Source: Paenisporosarcina antarctica (GTDB lineage Bacteria; Bacillota; Bacilli; Bacillales_A; Planococcaceae). From it: DNA of 64,000 bases. Of this stretch, positions 8,065-17,417 are shown one piece after another; position 1 is the first letter of the stretch, and the number at the start of each line of letters is the position of its first letter. Both the position numbers and the translations under genes were made by a program. Where the stretch lies: the NCBI RefSeq assembly GCF_004367585.1, contig NZ_CP038015.1, positions 3,106,001 to 3,170,000 of the forward strand. Reading direction: 5' to 3'. The notes under the pieces were generated by a model. It had not been told where the DNA came from, ran no database searches, and saw only the letters and a program-made list of their open reading frames with translations.

Positions 8065-9126
8065 ATGAAGAAAAGTTTACAGATGGGTAGTGCCTTTATA
8101 GGCATAGTTGTTGGAGCGGGATTTGCTTCAGGACAAGAAATACTTCAGTACTTTACAAGTTTTGGATATATGGGGTTAGTTGGTGCCTTGATTTCGGCAG
8201 CCTTATTTGGTTACCTGGGCATGAATTTGACGAGACTCGGCAGTAGAATGCAAACGACTTCACATAAAGAAGTAGTTTATGGCATTAGCGGAAAGTTTAT
8301 TGGCAGAATTGTCGATAGCATTATTATCCTCACTTTATTTGGCGTTGGGGTCGTCATGATTGCAGGAGCCGGTTCAATTTTCTCGCAGCAATTCGGACTA
8401 TCCTCTACTCTAGGCAGTACTGTCATGGTGGTAGCAGTTATTATCACCATCATGTTAAACGTCCAAAAAGTCATCGCGATTATCGCAGGTATGACGCCAT
8501 TCCTCGTGCTAGCTGTTGTTTTAATTGCTGTTTATAGCATTATCACGATGGATATGACTTTTAACGAGTTAAATTTACTAGCAAATGATCAGCCTACTTC
8601 TTTACCAAACTGGTTTATTTCTTCCATTAATTATGTTTCATTTAACATCGCAGTTGGAGCATCCATGGCTATCGTTATGGGTGGAACTGAGAAAGATGAG
8701 AAGATTGCAGCTCGTGGTGGATTGTTTGGTGGTCTCGGTCTTGGAATCTTGATCACCTTGAGCTACTTGGCAATCTTTGCGAAAATTGACGTAGTCGCAG
8801 GATTCGATATGCCTATGTTAAAAATTGCTGATGATATTCATCCTATTCTCGGATTATTTATGTCACTTATCTTATTTGCTATGATTTATAACACGGCAGT
8901 AGGGATGTTTTTCTCGTTCTCAGCACGCTTCGTTAAAATGGGAACTGCAAAATTTAGAATATTCGTCATCGTAACTGGCATCATCGCATATCTGGCAAGT
9001 TTTGTTGGATTCACAAAATTAGTTAGCATGTTCTATCCAGTTGTCGGTTATCTTGGTCTGTTCTTAGTAGGAGCAATTATTTTTGCTTCATTCAAGACAC
9101 CACCTGTTAAAAATAAGAGTAAATAA
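8065..9126 (+). CDS. YkvI-like membrane carrier (LeuT-fold type)
   Basis: A 353-residue protein with ten or more hydrophobic segments. The opening GSAFIGIVVGAGFASGQEIL is characteristic of the YkvI group, related to amino-acid carriers of the LeuT/APC fold, where the first helix is broken by glycine around the binding site. Length is normal for the group. GGGGGA precedes ATG 8065 by a good distance. It stands alone, with a long 5' region and its own terminator. The substrate is unknown; an amino acid or other small solute is likely on family grounds. Confidence 0.8.
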   Translation: MKKSLQMGSAFIGIVVGAGFASGQEILQYFTSFGYMGLVGALISAALFGYLGMNLTRLGSRMQTTSHKEVVYGISGKFIGRIVDSIIILTLFGVGVVMIAGAGSIFSQQFGLSSTLGSTVMVVAVIITIMLNVQKVIAIIAGMTPFLVLAVVLIAVYSIITMDMTFNELNLLANDQPTSLPNWFISSINYVSFNIAVGASMAIVMGGTEKDEKIAARGGLFGGLGLGILITLSYLAIFAKIDVVAGFDMPMLKIADDIHPILGLFMSLILFAMIYNTAVGMFFSFSARFVKMGTAKFRIFVIVTGIIAYLASFVGFTKLVSMFYPVVGYLGLFLVGAIIFASFKTPPVKNKSK

Positions 9127-9137
9127 AATATAAATAC

Positions 9138-9191
9138 AAAAAGAGGCTGTCCTCAAAAGTCGGTTACATGACTTTTGAGAACGCCTCTTTT
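9138..9191. terminator. Bidirectional terminator between YkvI-like and SulP genes
   Basis: AAAAAGAGGC and CTCAAAAGTC pair with GACTTTTGAG and GCCTCTTTT around a small internal bulge; A and T tracts on both sides serve both convergent genes. Confidence 0.88.
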
Positions 9192-9196
9192 AATGT

Positions 9197-10678
9197 TTAA
9201 TGTGCTGATACTTTTGCGTTTTCATTATTATAAACCGCAAGTTTTTCAACTAATTTCTGACTACTTGAGTTAAGACCAGTAATTATGACATGATTATGGT
9301 TTCCTCTAAGTTTCAAAATCACTTTATCAATAGCCCCTACTCCTGAATCATCCCATACTTGAGTATTAGAAAAATCGATAACAATATTTTCTTTTTCCGT
9401 ATAATAATCAAAAGAATCAACAAAACTTTCGACTGAAGCAAAGAACAATTGTCCCTTGACTTCGTAATATACTTCGCTTCCTTTTATCATTTTTACCACT
9501 TCAATTTTAGAAATTTTAGCAACAAAGAAAATGGCACTTAATATTACCCCTGCAATAACCCCTTTAGAAAGATCATGAGTTAGCACAACGATTGAGACCG
9601 TAGCTACCATTACAATAGAATCGGTAATTGGTGCTTTTTTCAAATACGTAAACGAAGACCAATCAAACGTACCAATAGCCACCATAATCATTATACCTAC
9701 TAAGACTGGCATTGGAATTTGAATAACTAACTCTCCGAGAACAATGATGAGGAACATGAGGAATAGACCTGCAACCAATGTTGACAACCGACCACGTCCG
9801 CCTGATTTTACATTTATAACCGATTGACCGATCATAGCGCAACCGGCCATACCACCGAAGAATCCAGTTGCAATGTTAGCAATCCCTTGTCCACGTGATT
9901 CTTTGTTTTTATCACTATCTGTTCCTGTCATATCATCAACAATTGTGGCAGTTAGAAGTGATTCTAGTAATCCAACGATTGCTAATGCAAATGAGAAAGG
10001 CAGAACAATCATGATTGTTTCTAAAGTAAATGGCACATTTGGAATGAAGAATGAAGGAAGTGATTGCGTAATAGTTCCTAAATCCCCTACCGTTCTTAAA
10101 TCAAAACCAGAAAAAATAGCAAGCGCTGTTAAAGCAACAATAGCAATTAATGGGGCTGGAATAGCCTTTAAAAATCTAGGAAGAACATAGACGATTACTA
10201 ATGTTATGGCTACAAACACGTAGGTCAAATTTGAAATGCCTAAGAAGTGAGGAACTTGCGCCATAAAAATTAATATGGCAAGTGCATTAACGAAACCAAT
10301 CATTACTGCACGTGGTATAAATTTCATAACTTTTGCTACTTTGAAGACCCCGAACAGGATTTGAATAACTCCAGTTAAAATTGTGGCAGCGAGTAAATAT
10401 TCGACACCATAATCTTTCACTAATGGCACCATTAGTAAAGCCATGGCCCCTGTGGCAGCTGAAATCATCCCCGGGCGTCCTCCGACAAACGCGATGATTA
10501 CAGCAATAAGGAAGGACGCATAAAGTCCAACCATTGGATTAACCCCTGCAATAATAGAGAAGGCAATCGCTTCAGGAATGAGCGCTAAAGCTACTACAAT
10601 TCCTGCCAATACATCTCCTCGTATGTTAGAAAACCAATTTAATTTAATTTTATCGATCAATCCATTCATCCCAATCAT
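9197..10678 (-). CDS. SulP-family anion transporter with STAS domain
   Basis: A 493-residue permease. The N-terminal part (about 1-390) has ten or more helices with SulP signatures ([20 protein letters not shown] near residue 30 and [20 protein letters not shown] near 275). A C-terminal STAS domain (about 400-490) carries [19 protein letters not shown]. SulP proteins carry sulfate, bicarbonate or dicarboxylates into the cell, usually with sodium or protons. The start is uncertain between ATG 10678 and ATG 10669; neither has a clear ribosome site. A decayed second copy of the C terminus lies at 23739-23920 beside another UspA gene. Confidence 0.9.
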   Translation of the reverse strand: MIGMNGLIDKIKLNWFSNIRGDVLAGIVVALALIPEAIAFSIIAGVNPMVGLYASFLIAVIIAFVGGRPGMISAATGAMALLMVPLVKDYGVEYLLAATILTGVIQILFGVFKVAKVMKFIPRAVMIGFVNALAILIFMAQVPHFLGISNLTYVFVAITLVIVYVLPRFLKAIPAPLIAIVALTALAIFSGFDLRTVGDLGTITQSLPSFFIPNVPFTLETIMIVLPFSFALAIVGLLESLLTATIVDDMTGTDSDKNKESRGQGIANIATGFFGGMAGCAMIGQSVINVKSGGRGRLSTLVAGLFLMFLIIVLGELVIQIPMPVLVGIMIMVAIGTFDWSSFTYLKKAPITDSIVMVATVSIVVLTHDLSKGVIAGVILSAIFFVAKISKIEVVKMIKGSEVYYEVKGQLFFASVESFVDSFDYYTEKENIVIDFSNTQVWDDSGVGAIDKVILKLRGNHNHVIITGLNSSSQKLVEKLAVYNNENAKVSAH

Positions 10679-10771
10679 TAATTATTTTCTTATATAATCT
10701 TTCTATAAATATTTTATTAGTAGACACGAGTTGGATTATATCATGAATCTTCCCAAAAAGGAACGATTAAA

Positions 10772-11365
10772 ATGAACTCATGTGATATAATTAATGAATT
10801 ATATTGGGAGGTTTTAGACACAGTGAAATATGGATATATTCGACCTTTCGAAGAAGATGAACTAAATTCACGTCAATTACAGAAACTAGACAATATTGAA
10901 CTTACTCATCTTTTTATTGAAAATAATTCAAGTGCTAAAAATCGTGTTAAATTAGATACATTACTTACAACCGTGAAAGCTGGAGATGTTATATACGTTT
11001 ATAACCTCTATGTCCTAGCAGATTCAACACGCCATCTATTAGAATTGTTGCAGCAATTAACTAAACGCAAAGTAACGGTACAATTTCTAGCAAATCAAAT
11101 TAATACGTCGGAGTCTTCTACTTATTCTTTTCTCACGATCATAGAAGAATTAGCACAATTTCAATCACAATCCATCAGCGCTAAAACTAAAATCGGCTTA
11201 CTTGAAGCACAAAAAAAGGGAAACAATGCTGGCCGTCCTAAAAAATCAATGGTAAGTGTTAATGAAGCAATCGAGATGTATCATTCCAAAAAATATTCTC
11301 TTGAGGAAATCAAAGTAAAAACAGGTATTAGTAAATCTACTTTATACAGAAACTTAGAAAACTAA
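10772..11365 (+). CDS. Serine-recombinase-like protein lacking catalytic residues
   Basis: The layout is that of a resolvase: a catalytic-type domain (starting YGYIR, with VKAGDVIYVYNLYVLADS and VTVQFLANQI), a linker (GLLEAQKKG, AGRPKK) and a C-terminal HTH (YSLEEIKVKTGISKSTLYRN). The usual YxRVSTxxQ motif is here YGYIRPFEEDELNSRQ, so the nucleophilic Ser is gone, and the LDRLxR motif reads LYVLAD, losing both arginines. It is therefore probably a DNA-binding protein without recombinase activity. ATG 10772 has AAGGA upstream; GTG 10823 behind GGGAGG matches the normal resolvase N terminus and may be the true start. It is divergent from sulP, so it may regulate it. Confidence 0.75.
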   Translation: MNSCDIINELYWEVLDTVKYGYIRPFEEDELNSRQLQKLDNIELTHLFIENNSSAKNRVKLDTLLTTVKAGDVIYVYNLYVLADSTRHLLELLQQLTKRKVTVQFLANQINTSESSTYSFLTIIEELAQFQSQSISAKTKIGLLEAQKKGNNAGRPKKSMVSVNEAIEMYHSKKYSLEEIKVKTGISKSTLYRNLEN

Positions 11366-11366
11366 A

Positions 11367-11396
11367 AAATCCTATTTCACAAAGGAAGTAGGATTT
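11367..11396 (-). terminator. Terminator of UspA gene 1
   Basis: A 12-bp stem (AAATCCTATTTC with GAAGTAGGATTT, one G-T pair) followed on the minus strand by TTTTTTA; it lies 20 bases past the UspA stop codon. Confidence 0.78.
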
Positions 11397-11416
11397 CGCC
11401 AAAGTTTTCTTGTCAT

Positions 11417-11836
11417 TTATTTTACAACCATTACGGGACATTTAGCCATTTTCATTACTTTATGGCTAACACTACCCAAAACCATTTCTTGCAAGGTGCT
11501 TAAACCTCTACTACCCATAATTAGTATTTCGTGGGGATGATGATTCACAAATTTTATGATTTCAACTTCTGGGTCTCCTTTAAACATTTTCACTTCGTAA
11601 GCAACTCCATGCTTTATAAATAAATCTTCCGTTGATTGTAATTTCTCTTCTCGCTTTTGGCGGAAAAAAATCTCATCATACTTTGAATTCGCTGGAGCTT
11701 TCTTAATTCTGTTAGGGTCCACAATATATAACAAGGTCACTTTCGTGAAATTTTCTGTAACAAGTTTAAGAGCCGATTCAGCCGCACGTAAAGCATGATT
11801 AGATCCATCTGATGCTAATAAAATTTTTGAATACAT
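11417..11836 (-). CDS. Universal stress protein, UspA family (copy 1)
   Basis: A 139-residue single-domain Usp. The N-terminal strand and loop KILLASDGSNHALRA and the C-terminal ATP-binding signature (MGSRGLSTLQEMVLGSVSHKV, G-2x-G-9x-G-S) are intact, so this is the ATP-binding type. A paralogue lies at 23296-23715 with nearly the same C terminus. In Bacillales such genes often sit with SulP transporters; here sulP lies on the far side of the resolvase-like gene. Proteins of the family act in stress survival in the cytosol; the ligand effect is unknown. Confidence 0.9.
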   Translation of the reverse strand: MYSKILLASDGSNHALRAAESALKLVTENFTKVTLLYIVDPNRIKKAPANSKYDEIFFRQKREEKLQSTEDLFIKHGVAYEVKMFKGDPEVEIIKFVNHHPHEILIMGSRGLSTLQEMVLGSVSHKVMKMAKCPVMVVK

Positions 11837-12123
11837 GTAGTTTCCCCCTTATAATTGTATTCTTTTTGAATTATCTGAATTATCGTACTAATAATTGTAC
11901 TATTAAACTTGCACGATAATCCAGCGAAATCTTTCTCATATCCCTTGATTCTTTGTCGGAATTTAGGAGGTTTAGTATATTTTATTAGGGAAGGGTCTTT
12001 GGTCGATATGGGGATTTTTGTCACTTGAAAATTAGCATCATCTTTATATTGAGGAACAGGAAGAGTAACCGACTATTAATTGAGGGGAATTTCACCTTTT
12101 TTAGTAAAAAACAATAAACTATT

Positions 12124-12300
12124 TCACTCAGCAAAATCTTCAGGTACTATCGTGCAGGATGCAATATCTTTATACAATACTAATTCGATATAAATGGCAT
12201 GTTGAACATTTTGTATCATATAAAATCCATCTGAGAATTCTTTTATTACTTTATATTGCTCATTTTTATATAGCACGACTTTGTTTTCTAATTTTCTCAT
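12124..12300 (-). CDS. Small hypothetical protein
   Basis: A 58-residue protein of unrecognised family, probably a small beta-rich fold (alternating hydrophobic residues, for example NKVVLYKNEQYKVIKEF). I choose ATG 12300 (MRKLENK) because GGGGGGTG lies just upstream; the longer frame begins inside that site. It lies about 35 bases downstream of the methyltransferase stop on the same strand and may be cotranscribed with it. Confidence 0.6.
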   Translation of the reverse strand: MRKLENKVVLYKNEQYKVIKEFSDGFYMIQNVQHAIYIELVLYKDIASCTIVPEDFAE

Positions 12301-12335
12301 TTTTTCACCCCCCAATTCTTTTCTAAGGACGATAT

Positions 12336-12953
12336 TTAGTATTCTTCTGTTTTACAGACCGCTAATCCAATCGGGTAATGCATAGAGTTACGCGGCGGCT
12401 CTATTAATACCCCTCTTTGATAATAAAATTCAGTTTGAGGATAGTCATGAAAGAGATGGTGAAATTCATCAACAGTTAACTGATGATAATGAAATGGAGC
12501 GCTACATGATTCCCCTCTTCCTTTTCCAAAAGGAGTAGATAGGACAAGCGTGCCACCAGGTTTCAATCTTTTCATTAGCTGCAGAAAAAAAGAGCGGTCA
12601 TTTGAAACATGTTCAATTGTTTCAAAACTTATAATCGTATCAAATAATCCTAATGATTCCATAAAATCGTCATCCTCGACACTTCCCTGTTTAAATGAAA
12701 CAAGAGGATGATAATATCTTCCCTTTGCATAAGTAATCGCTTCTGATGATACATCTACTCCTGTAACAGTGGAGATGTTATCTTTACGCGCTTTTGCGAT
12801 TAATTGTGCACCGTAACCCGAACCGCATGCTATATCAAGAACTGCTCCTTTTCCATAATCAATTGCAAAATGATAACGAGCGATATGTTCTAATAATAAA
12901 CCATTCATATTGCTCATTAAATCTGGCACGACTCTCTCATCTGTTAATTTCAT
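12336..12953 (-). CDS. Class I SAM-dependent methyltransferase
   Basis: A 205-residue methyltransferase. Motif I is VLDIACGSGYGAQLI (about residues 38-52), the acidic SAM-ribose contact is TGVDVSSEA, motif IV is FDTIISFETIEHV and the post-motif is LKPGGTLVLSTPFG. This resembles the UbiE/Coq5-like and sugar- or small-molecule-directed group (Methyltransf_11/23). The substrate cannot be told. AAGGATG precedes ATG 12953. Likely first gene of a two-gene unit with the small gene at 12124. Confidence 0.85.
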   Translation of the reverse strand: MKLTDERVVPDLMSNMNGLLLEHIARYHFAIDYGKGAVLDIACGSGYGAQLIAKARKDNISTVTGVDVSSEAITYAKGRYYHPLVSFKQGSVEDDDFMESLGLFDTIISFETIEHVSNDRSFFLQLMKRLKPGGTLVLSTPFGKGRGESCSAPFHYHQLTVDEFHHLFHDYPQTEFYYQRGVLIEPPRNSMHYPIGLAVCKTEEY

Positions 12954-13355
12954 CGTTCTATCATCCTTTATACTTGAGATTTCCCAAAATCGAAAATTAA
13001 ATTTTTTCTACCGCTTTTCAAGAAAATTTTCAGTTTAACATACCAATAACATACCACATCTGTTATAGCACAATGTATGCGTGAAATTTTTCATTTCGAT
13101 CCCATGCTATAATTCACAATTTTTAAAAGTTACTTAATGTTAAATATTTGGTAAGATAGCTATCTTAAAATTTCTCCTCTATATCTACTATTTACCTATA
13201 ATACACATTTTATATCATTAATTAAAAATATTAATAATAACAATTAGTTTAATCGTATTCCAATTGTACAAACAAACTATTCTTTATAGTCAGGACACAC
13301 TTTTCATGCTATAATTATTGATTGAATTAGTATAAATGTAAGGTGGTTAATTTAA
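12954..13355. other. AT-rich divergent region with probable trhO promoter
   Basis: About 400 bases with no coding frame. The sequence CATGCTATAATT occurs twice (near 13103 and 13306); the right one gives a TATAAT (13310-13315) suitably placed for trhO, with only a weak -35 (TAGTCA). The left copy may be a duplicated promoter core. Confidence 0.45.
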
Positions 13356-14330
13356 ATGGAAAACAAAGCTTATCAAGTCTTGTTATATTATAAATATATA
13401 GTAATTGAAGAACCTGAACTATTTGCACAAACTCACTTAGCTGCATGTAAAGATATTGGCTTATTAGGACGAATTATCGTTTCTACTGAAGGCATTAACG
13501 GCACGGTTTCTGGAACGGTTGAGCAAGCACAAGCCTATATGGACTTGATGATGGACGATGAACGGTTTACCGATATGATGTTTAAAATTGATGACGTCGA
13601 AGGTCATGCTTTCAAGAAAATGCATGTACGTGCTCGCAATGAAGTCGTTCACCTTGGACTTGCTGAAGATGATATCAATCCGAACGAAATTACAGGCCAG
13701 TATTTGTCCCCTACAGAGTTTTACGAAAAAATGCAACAAGACGATACGATTGTAATTGATGCACGCAATGACTATGAATTCGATTTAGGTCATTTCCGTG
13801 GTGCGGTTCGACCAGAAATCAAAAACTTCCGAGATCTCCCTACCTGGATGCGCGAGAACAAAGAACAATTTGAAGGTAAAAAGATTTTAACATATTGCAC
13901 AGGTGGAATTCGTTGCGAAAAATTCTCTGGTTGGTTAGTAAAAGAAGGCTACGAAGATGTAGGCCAACTTCACGGTGGAATTGCTACTTATGGAAAAGAC
14001 CCTGAAGTTCAAGGTCAACTATGGGATGGTCAAATGTATGTCTTTGACGAACGCATTGCCGTTCCTATTAATCATGTTGAGCACATTATCGTTGGAAAAG
14101 ATCATTTTACAGGCGAACCATGTGAGCGCTATGTAAACTGCTCTAACCCAGAATGTAACGACAAAATTCTGTGTTCAGAAGAAAACGAGCATCTGTACAT
14201 GCGTAGCTGTACAGATGAATGTCGTACACATCCACGCAACCGTTATACCGTAGAGCACGGATTGACCGTTGAGCAATTTCAAGATCGATTGGAAGAACTC
14301 GAGCATTTGAGACAAAACGCTTTAGCATAA
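13356..14330 (+). CDS. trhO: tRNA uridine(34) hydroxylase TrhO (rhodanese-like)
   Basis: A 324-residue protein of the YceA/TrhO family: an N-terminal acylphosphatase-like part (about 1-110, with [11 protein letters not shown]), a rhodanese domain (about 120-220) with its active Cys181 in [11 protein letters not shown], and a C-terminal cysteine-rich tail ([22 protein letters not shown]) that likely binds zinc. The enzyme makes 5-hydroxyuridine at position 34 of tRNAs, a step to mo5U in Gram-positives, using prephenate or oxygen-dependent chemistry by paralogue. AAGGTGG lies before ATG 13356. A hairpin terminator follows; a near copy of it occurs 3 kb downstream. Confidence 0.92.
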   Translation: MENKAYQVLLYYKYIVIEEPELFAQTHLAACKDIGLLGRIIVSTEGINGTVSGTVEQAQAYMDLMMDDERFTDMMFKIDDVEGHAFKKMHVRARNEVVHLGLAEDDINPNEITGQYLSPTEFYEKMQQDDTIVIDARNDYEFDLGHFRGAVRPEIKNFRDLPTWMRENKEQFEGKKILTYCTGGIRCEKFSGWLVKEGYEDVGQLHGGIATYGKDPEVQGQLWDGQMYVFDERIAVPINHVEHIIVGKDHFTGEPCERYVNCSNPECNDKILCSEENEHLYMRSCTDECRTHPRNRYTVEHGLTVEQFQDRLEELEHLRQNALA

Positions 14331-14333
14331 TAT

Positions 14334-14389
14334 AAAACAACCCATCACTATTTCAAATCTAAAATGATTTGTCTCCGTGATGGGTTTTT
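14334..14389. repeat. Terminator hairpin, repeat copy 1
   Basis: CCCATCAC (14341) pairs with GTGATGGG (14377) and CAAATC with GATTTG inside; TTTTT follows, so it ends trhO transcription. Apart from one base (T to A), the stretch from AAAACAACCC through the stem is repeated at 17335-17392. Confidence 0.88.
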
Positions 14390-14442
14390 ATGTGAAATTC
14401 AAAAGCTGTATTGTAATTTCAGACCAAATTTCATTGAAAATA

Positions 14443-14525
14443 AATATGATAACTTCGCCTTGTAATAGGGGTTTCTTTCTCTAGTGTTAATTCCCCTGAA
14501 CTTAATAATGGGAGTTGATTTTCCA
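14443..14525 (-). pseudogene. Remnant of an EAL-gene 3' end
   Basis: This stretch aligns with the last part of the EAL gene at 17418. TGGGAGTTGATTTTCC (14509) matches TGGGAGTTGGTTTTCC there, and ATCATATTTAT (minus strand) matches the codons for its last residues, with several indels between. It keeps the same position relative to terminator copy 1 as the intact gene has to copy 2. No open frame is left. Confidence 0.65.
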
Positions 14526-14620
14526 TGTACGGCAAGTGAAGTGCTTCTGATTGTGTTCAAAAAGAAAAAAGAGAGGTTATTTCACTATATCCTCTTTCAT
14601 GTATTTTGTCAGGAAATAAA

Positions 14621-14660
14621 TAATAACCTCATAAGGAAATAATGTCCTTAGAGGTTATTT
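14621..14660 (-). terminator. Terminator of the ABC transporter operon
   Basis: AATAACCTCATAAGGA pairs with TCCTTAGAGGTTATT with one bulged base, 43 bases past the stop of the ATPase gene. Confidence 0.75.
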
Positions 14661-14702
14661 TCATTGTCGATCTACTTCGCAGCCACGTTGAAGTGACAAT
14701 TA

Positions 14703-15401
14703 TTAATTTACTAACGCCACTTTTTTATTCGATACTAGTGATATGTTTCCTTTGGAAAGTTTTACTATAATATCAGAGCTACGTGCAATATCATTATCAT
14801 GTGTAACAACGATGATACACTTGTTTTCTTTATGGGCAAGGTCTTGAAAAATACGAACAATATCAGCTGCTGTATTTTCGTCTAAATTTCCTGTAGGTTC
14901 ATCTGCTACAATCAAATCAGATTGACTGCACAAAGATCTAGCAATTGCGACCCGTTGTTGTTGACCTCCACTTAGTGTCAAAACCCTCTGTCTTGCATGC
15001 TTTTCCTCAATATGCACACTTTCAAGCATTTTCAGTGCATATTCCTTTTTATTGAGCACAGTTGATCCGGTGATTTCCATCGCCGTCATGACATTTTGTA
15101 AAGCCGTCATATATGGAAGTAAATTGTATGATTGAAAGACAATCGAAACATATTTTCTTCGGAAATTTGATAATCCTATTTTATTAATATCTTTTCCTTC
15201 ATATAAAACTTGACCTTCTTTTGGTAGATCTAAGGCACTTGCAAGTGATAAAAATGTAGTTTTCCCTGAACCTGAAGGACCTGTTATTGTATAAAACTTC
15301 CCTTTTTCAAAACCGACATTTACGTCTATTAAAATGTTTTGCTGTTTATTTTCATGCTTATACCAATAACTCACATTTTTAAACTCTAGTAGTTGATTCA
15401 T
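14703..15401 (-). CDS. ABC transporter ATP-binding protein (MacB/LolD type)
   Basis: A 232-residue ATPase with Walker A (GPSGSGKTT, about 41-49), Q-loop (FQSYNLLP), signature LSGGQQQRVAIARSL, Walker B LIVADEPTGNLD and the H-loop His in VVTHD. Its class is that of MacB/LolD/FtsE ATPases that drive FtsX-like permeases. The permease gene lies 15 bases upstream on the same strand, so the two form one unit. Such pairs export peptides or lipoproteins, or act in drug and antimicrobial-peptide resistance. The substrate is unknown. Confidence 0.92.
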   Translation of the reverse strand: MNQLLEFKNVSYWYKHENKQQNILIDVNVGFEKGKFYTITGPSGSGKTTFLSLASALDLPKEGQVLYEGKDINKIGLSNFRRKYVSIVFQSYNLLPYMTALQNVMTAMEITGSTVLNKKEYALKMLESVHIEEKHARQRVLTLSGGQQQRVAIARSLCSQSDLIVADEPTGNLDENTAADIVRIFQDLAHKENKCIIVVTHDNDIARSSDIIVKLSKGNISLVSNKKVALVN

Positions 15402-15416
15402 AATATCCCTCTTTCC

Positions 15417-16850
15417 TTAGTCTTGTTTTGACAGAATCATTTTTGGTTGTAAACGTAAAAGAGACAATGATGGCAGTATGGTTGAAATTATTGCAATTAA
15501 GAAACTGATGATGGCTAGCATACCAATATCCTCTGACGTAATTTCAATTAGCAGTTCATCCACTGGTTCTACTTCCTGAACCGTTAGTCCTCCTATACCT
15601 ATTCCACCTCTCATACCAGCTCCTCTGAAGGATTCAGGGGTTTCGCTCGCTTCTTCACTCTCGAGCTGTTGCGTCAGTAATTGATCTCCAACTTGACTCG
15701 CCACTAAGTTACCACCTGCAGCTGAGATTCCGAGTGCAACGAGGACAACCACCAATATTTCAACAATCAACTGACTTATAAGTTTCCATTTCTTTTCACC
15801 GAGTGCTAAGAGTACACCCATCTCAAACTTTCTTTCTCGGATTGACATCATGATAATTAAACCTAGAATAATTGCTCCAGCAATTGTTACTAAATAGACA
15901 ACATTTTTGGAAAAGGAAGCAACATTGTCAATTGGCCCAATCATTTGTTGATATAACGTATCATTAGCATCTAATTTATATGTAGAAAAATCAATTCCAC
16001 TCTCTTGAGTAGCTTGTTTGACAAATCGATTGATATTTTCTGGATCATTCATGTAATAAATTGCACGATCAATAGTTCCTGTAAAATCGGTCCCTTTTAA
16101 TTCATTTACTGCTGTATAAGGTAAGTACAGCTTATTAAATGGATTCAAGGCTGCGATTGACATGCCACCCATATCAGTTGCGGTAGAAGTTGTTTCATAA
16201 ATTCCCACGATTTCTAGTGATACAGACTGTTCTTCATCAGCTGATTGAACATTTATGGTATCGCCAACCACCAATTCATTTTCTTCAGCTATTGTATTCT
16301 CGATCATTGTGACCTTTTGGTTTACATCATCCTCTGTTAAATGACGACCTTCAACGATGGAGGATTCTCCATCAATAAATTCTTGAATGGAATCCGTAAA
16401 TAAGACACCTTCAAGACTTATATCTCCCATTGCAAAACCACCACGTCCCTGACCCACAGGACTTTCTTCATTCTCTATAACCTCTTCGGACTCTTCTTCA
16501 ATTGGCTCAAAGTCACTTGCTATCCCTGTCGTACTAGAATAGAAATTATAGCCCTTCACATCTTCATAACTAACTAATTCTTCGGCTGATTCTAAGGCTA
16601 TCGGATCGCGTGTAATACGAACGCGTCCGCCTTCAGCTCTTTGAGTTTCCATCAATTTTTCTGTATCGAACTGGAGAGTCACATTCCCGCCTAGAGACTG
16701 CCTTGCTAGATCAGCGGATTTTTTTGCTGCTGTTTGAATAGTAAGACCCGTCAAAACCAATAAACAAATCACTGTAAAAATAAAAATCTGTAAAAAAGTC
16801 TTTCCTTTTCGTGCTTTGACACTCAATACTGCACGTTTAATAAAATTCAT
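15417..16850 (-). CDS. FtsX/MacB-like ABC transporter permease
   Basis: A 477-residue permease with the usual form: an N-terminal helix (FLQIFIFTVICLLVLTGLTIQ), a large outer domain (about 45-300, MacB periplasmic-core like) rich in Glu and Asp, and three C-terminal helices. Between the second and last helix is an acidic loop (VEPVDELLIEITSEDIG) preceded by a Gly/Met-rich stretch (GAGMRGGIGIGG). Start at ATG 16850 behind GGAGG; the longer frame begins in that site. It forms an operon with the ATPase. The pair lies between two copies of a terminator, suggesting the module was inserted or the flank duplicated. Confidence 0.88.
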   Translation of the reverse strand: MNFIKRAVLSVKARKGKTFLQIFIFTVICLLVLTGLTIQTAAKKSADLARQSLGGNVTLQFDTEKLMETQRAEGGRVRITRDPIALESAEELVSYEDVKGYNFYSSTTGIASDFEPIEEESEEVIENEESPVGQGRGGFAMGDISLEGVLFTDSIQEFIDGESSIVEGRHLTEDDVNQKVTMIENTIAEENELVVGDTINVQSADEEQSVSLEIVGIYETTSTATDMGGMSIAALNPFNKLYLPYTAVNELKGTDFTGTIDRAIYYMNDPENINRFVKQATQESGIDFSTYKLDANDTLYQQMIGPIDNVASFSKNVVYLVTIAGAIILGLIIMMSIRERKFEMGVLLALGEKKWKLISQLIVEILVVVLVALGISAAGGNLVASQVGDQLLTQQLESEEASETPESFRGAGMRGGIGIGGLTVQEVEPVDELLIEITSEDIGMLAIISFLIAIISTILPSLSLLRLQPKMILSKQD

Positions 16851-17103
16851 TCTTTTTCCTCCCATTTCTTGTAGTTAAAAGTAGACCACTTATGTAAATT
16901 TAACTTTCTATTATGTCAGTCAGATGTCAGAAACAAATAAAAATTTAAAGATTCCAATCATATCACTAATTCCGAATAATAAATGACTGAAACCCAATCC
17001 ATTTAGTCCGTTAAAACAGCGGATTTTTTGGGTAGTTTAAAGGTATAAACACTTTCGTACTAATGCATTTTTTCGTAATCTTTTAGGCAAACAAAGAAAT
17101 TTA

Positions 17104-17295
17104 ATGTATGCCCATGCCTTATTTTATTTGAACCTATTGAACGTTTCTGAAATTAAATATATTAGATTCATCTCAGAAGCTTCTGATAATCGAGATAGTT
17201 TATTTGAGGAAGGATACGACGATTGCCTCCAACTGTTTGACTTTGTGATGTTAAGAAAAATACAAAATGGGGAGTTTATTTACACTTTAAGTTGA
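17104..17295 (+). CDS. Possible small gene or gene remnant
   Basis: A 63-codon frame with coding-like composition (for example SEASDNRDSLFEEGYDDCLQ) but no ribosome site before ATG 17104 and no recognised family. It is placed between the permease start and the repeated terminator. It could be the end of a lost gene left by the rearrangement of this locus. Confidence 0.25.
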   Translation: MYAHALFYLNLLNVSEIKYIRFISEASDNRDSLFEEGYDDCLQLFDFVMLRKIQNGEFIYTLS

Positions 17296-17334
17296 CACTC
17301 TATAGAGAAAGGGGGCATTAATACAATATAAAAC

Positions 17335-17392
17335 AAAACAACCCATCACTATTTCAAATCTAAAATGATTTGTCTCCGTGAAGGGTTTTTTT
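17335..17392. repeat. Terminator hairpin, repeat copy 2
   Basis: Near-identical to 14334-14389: CCCATCAC (17342), the inner CAAATC/GATTTG pair, and GTGAAGGG (17378) followed by seven T. It is just downstream of the EAL gene on the minus strand. One base in the outer stem differs and weakens it. Confidence 0.88.
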
Positions 17393-17417
17393 ATTTCTAT
17401 ATATTATTAAAATTGAT

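Noticed and set aside
11815-12024. 69-codon minus-strand frame overlapping the UspA start
   Set aside because: Overlaps a well-supported gene in another frame and has no ribosome site.
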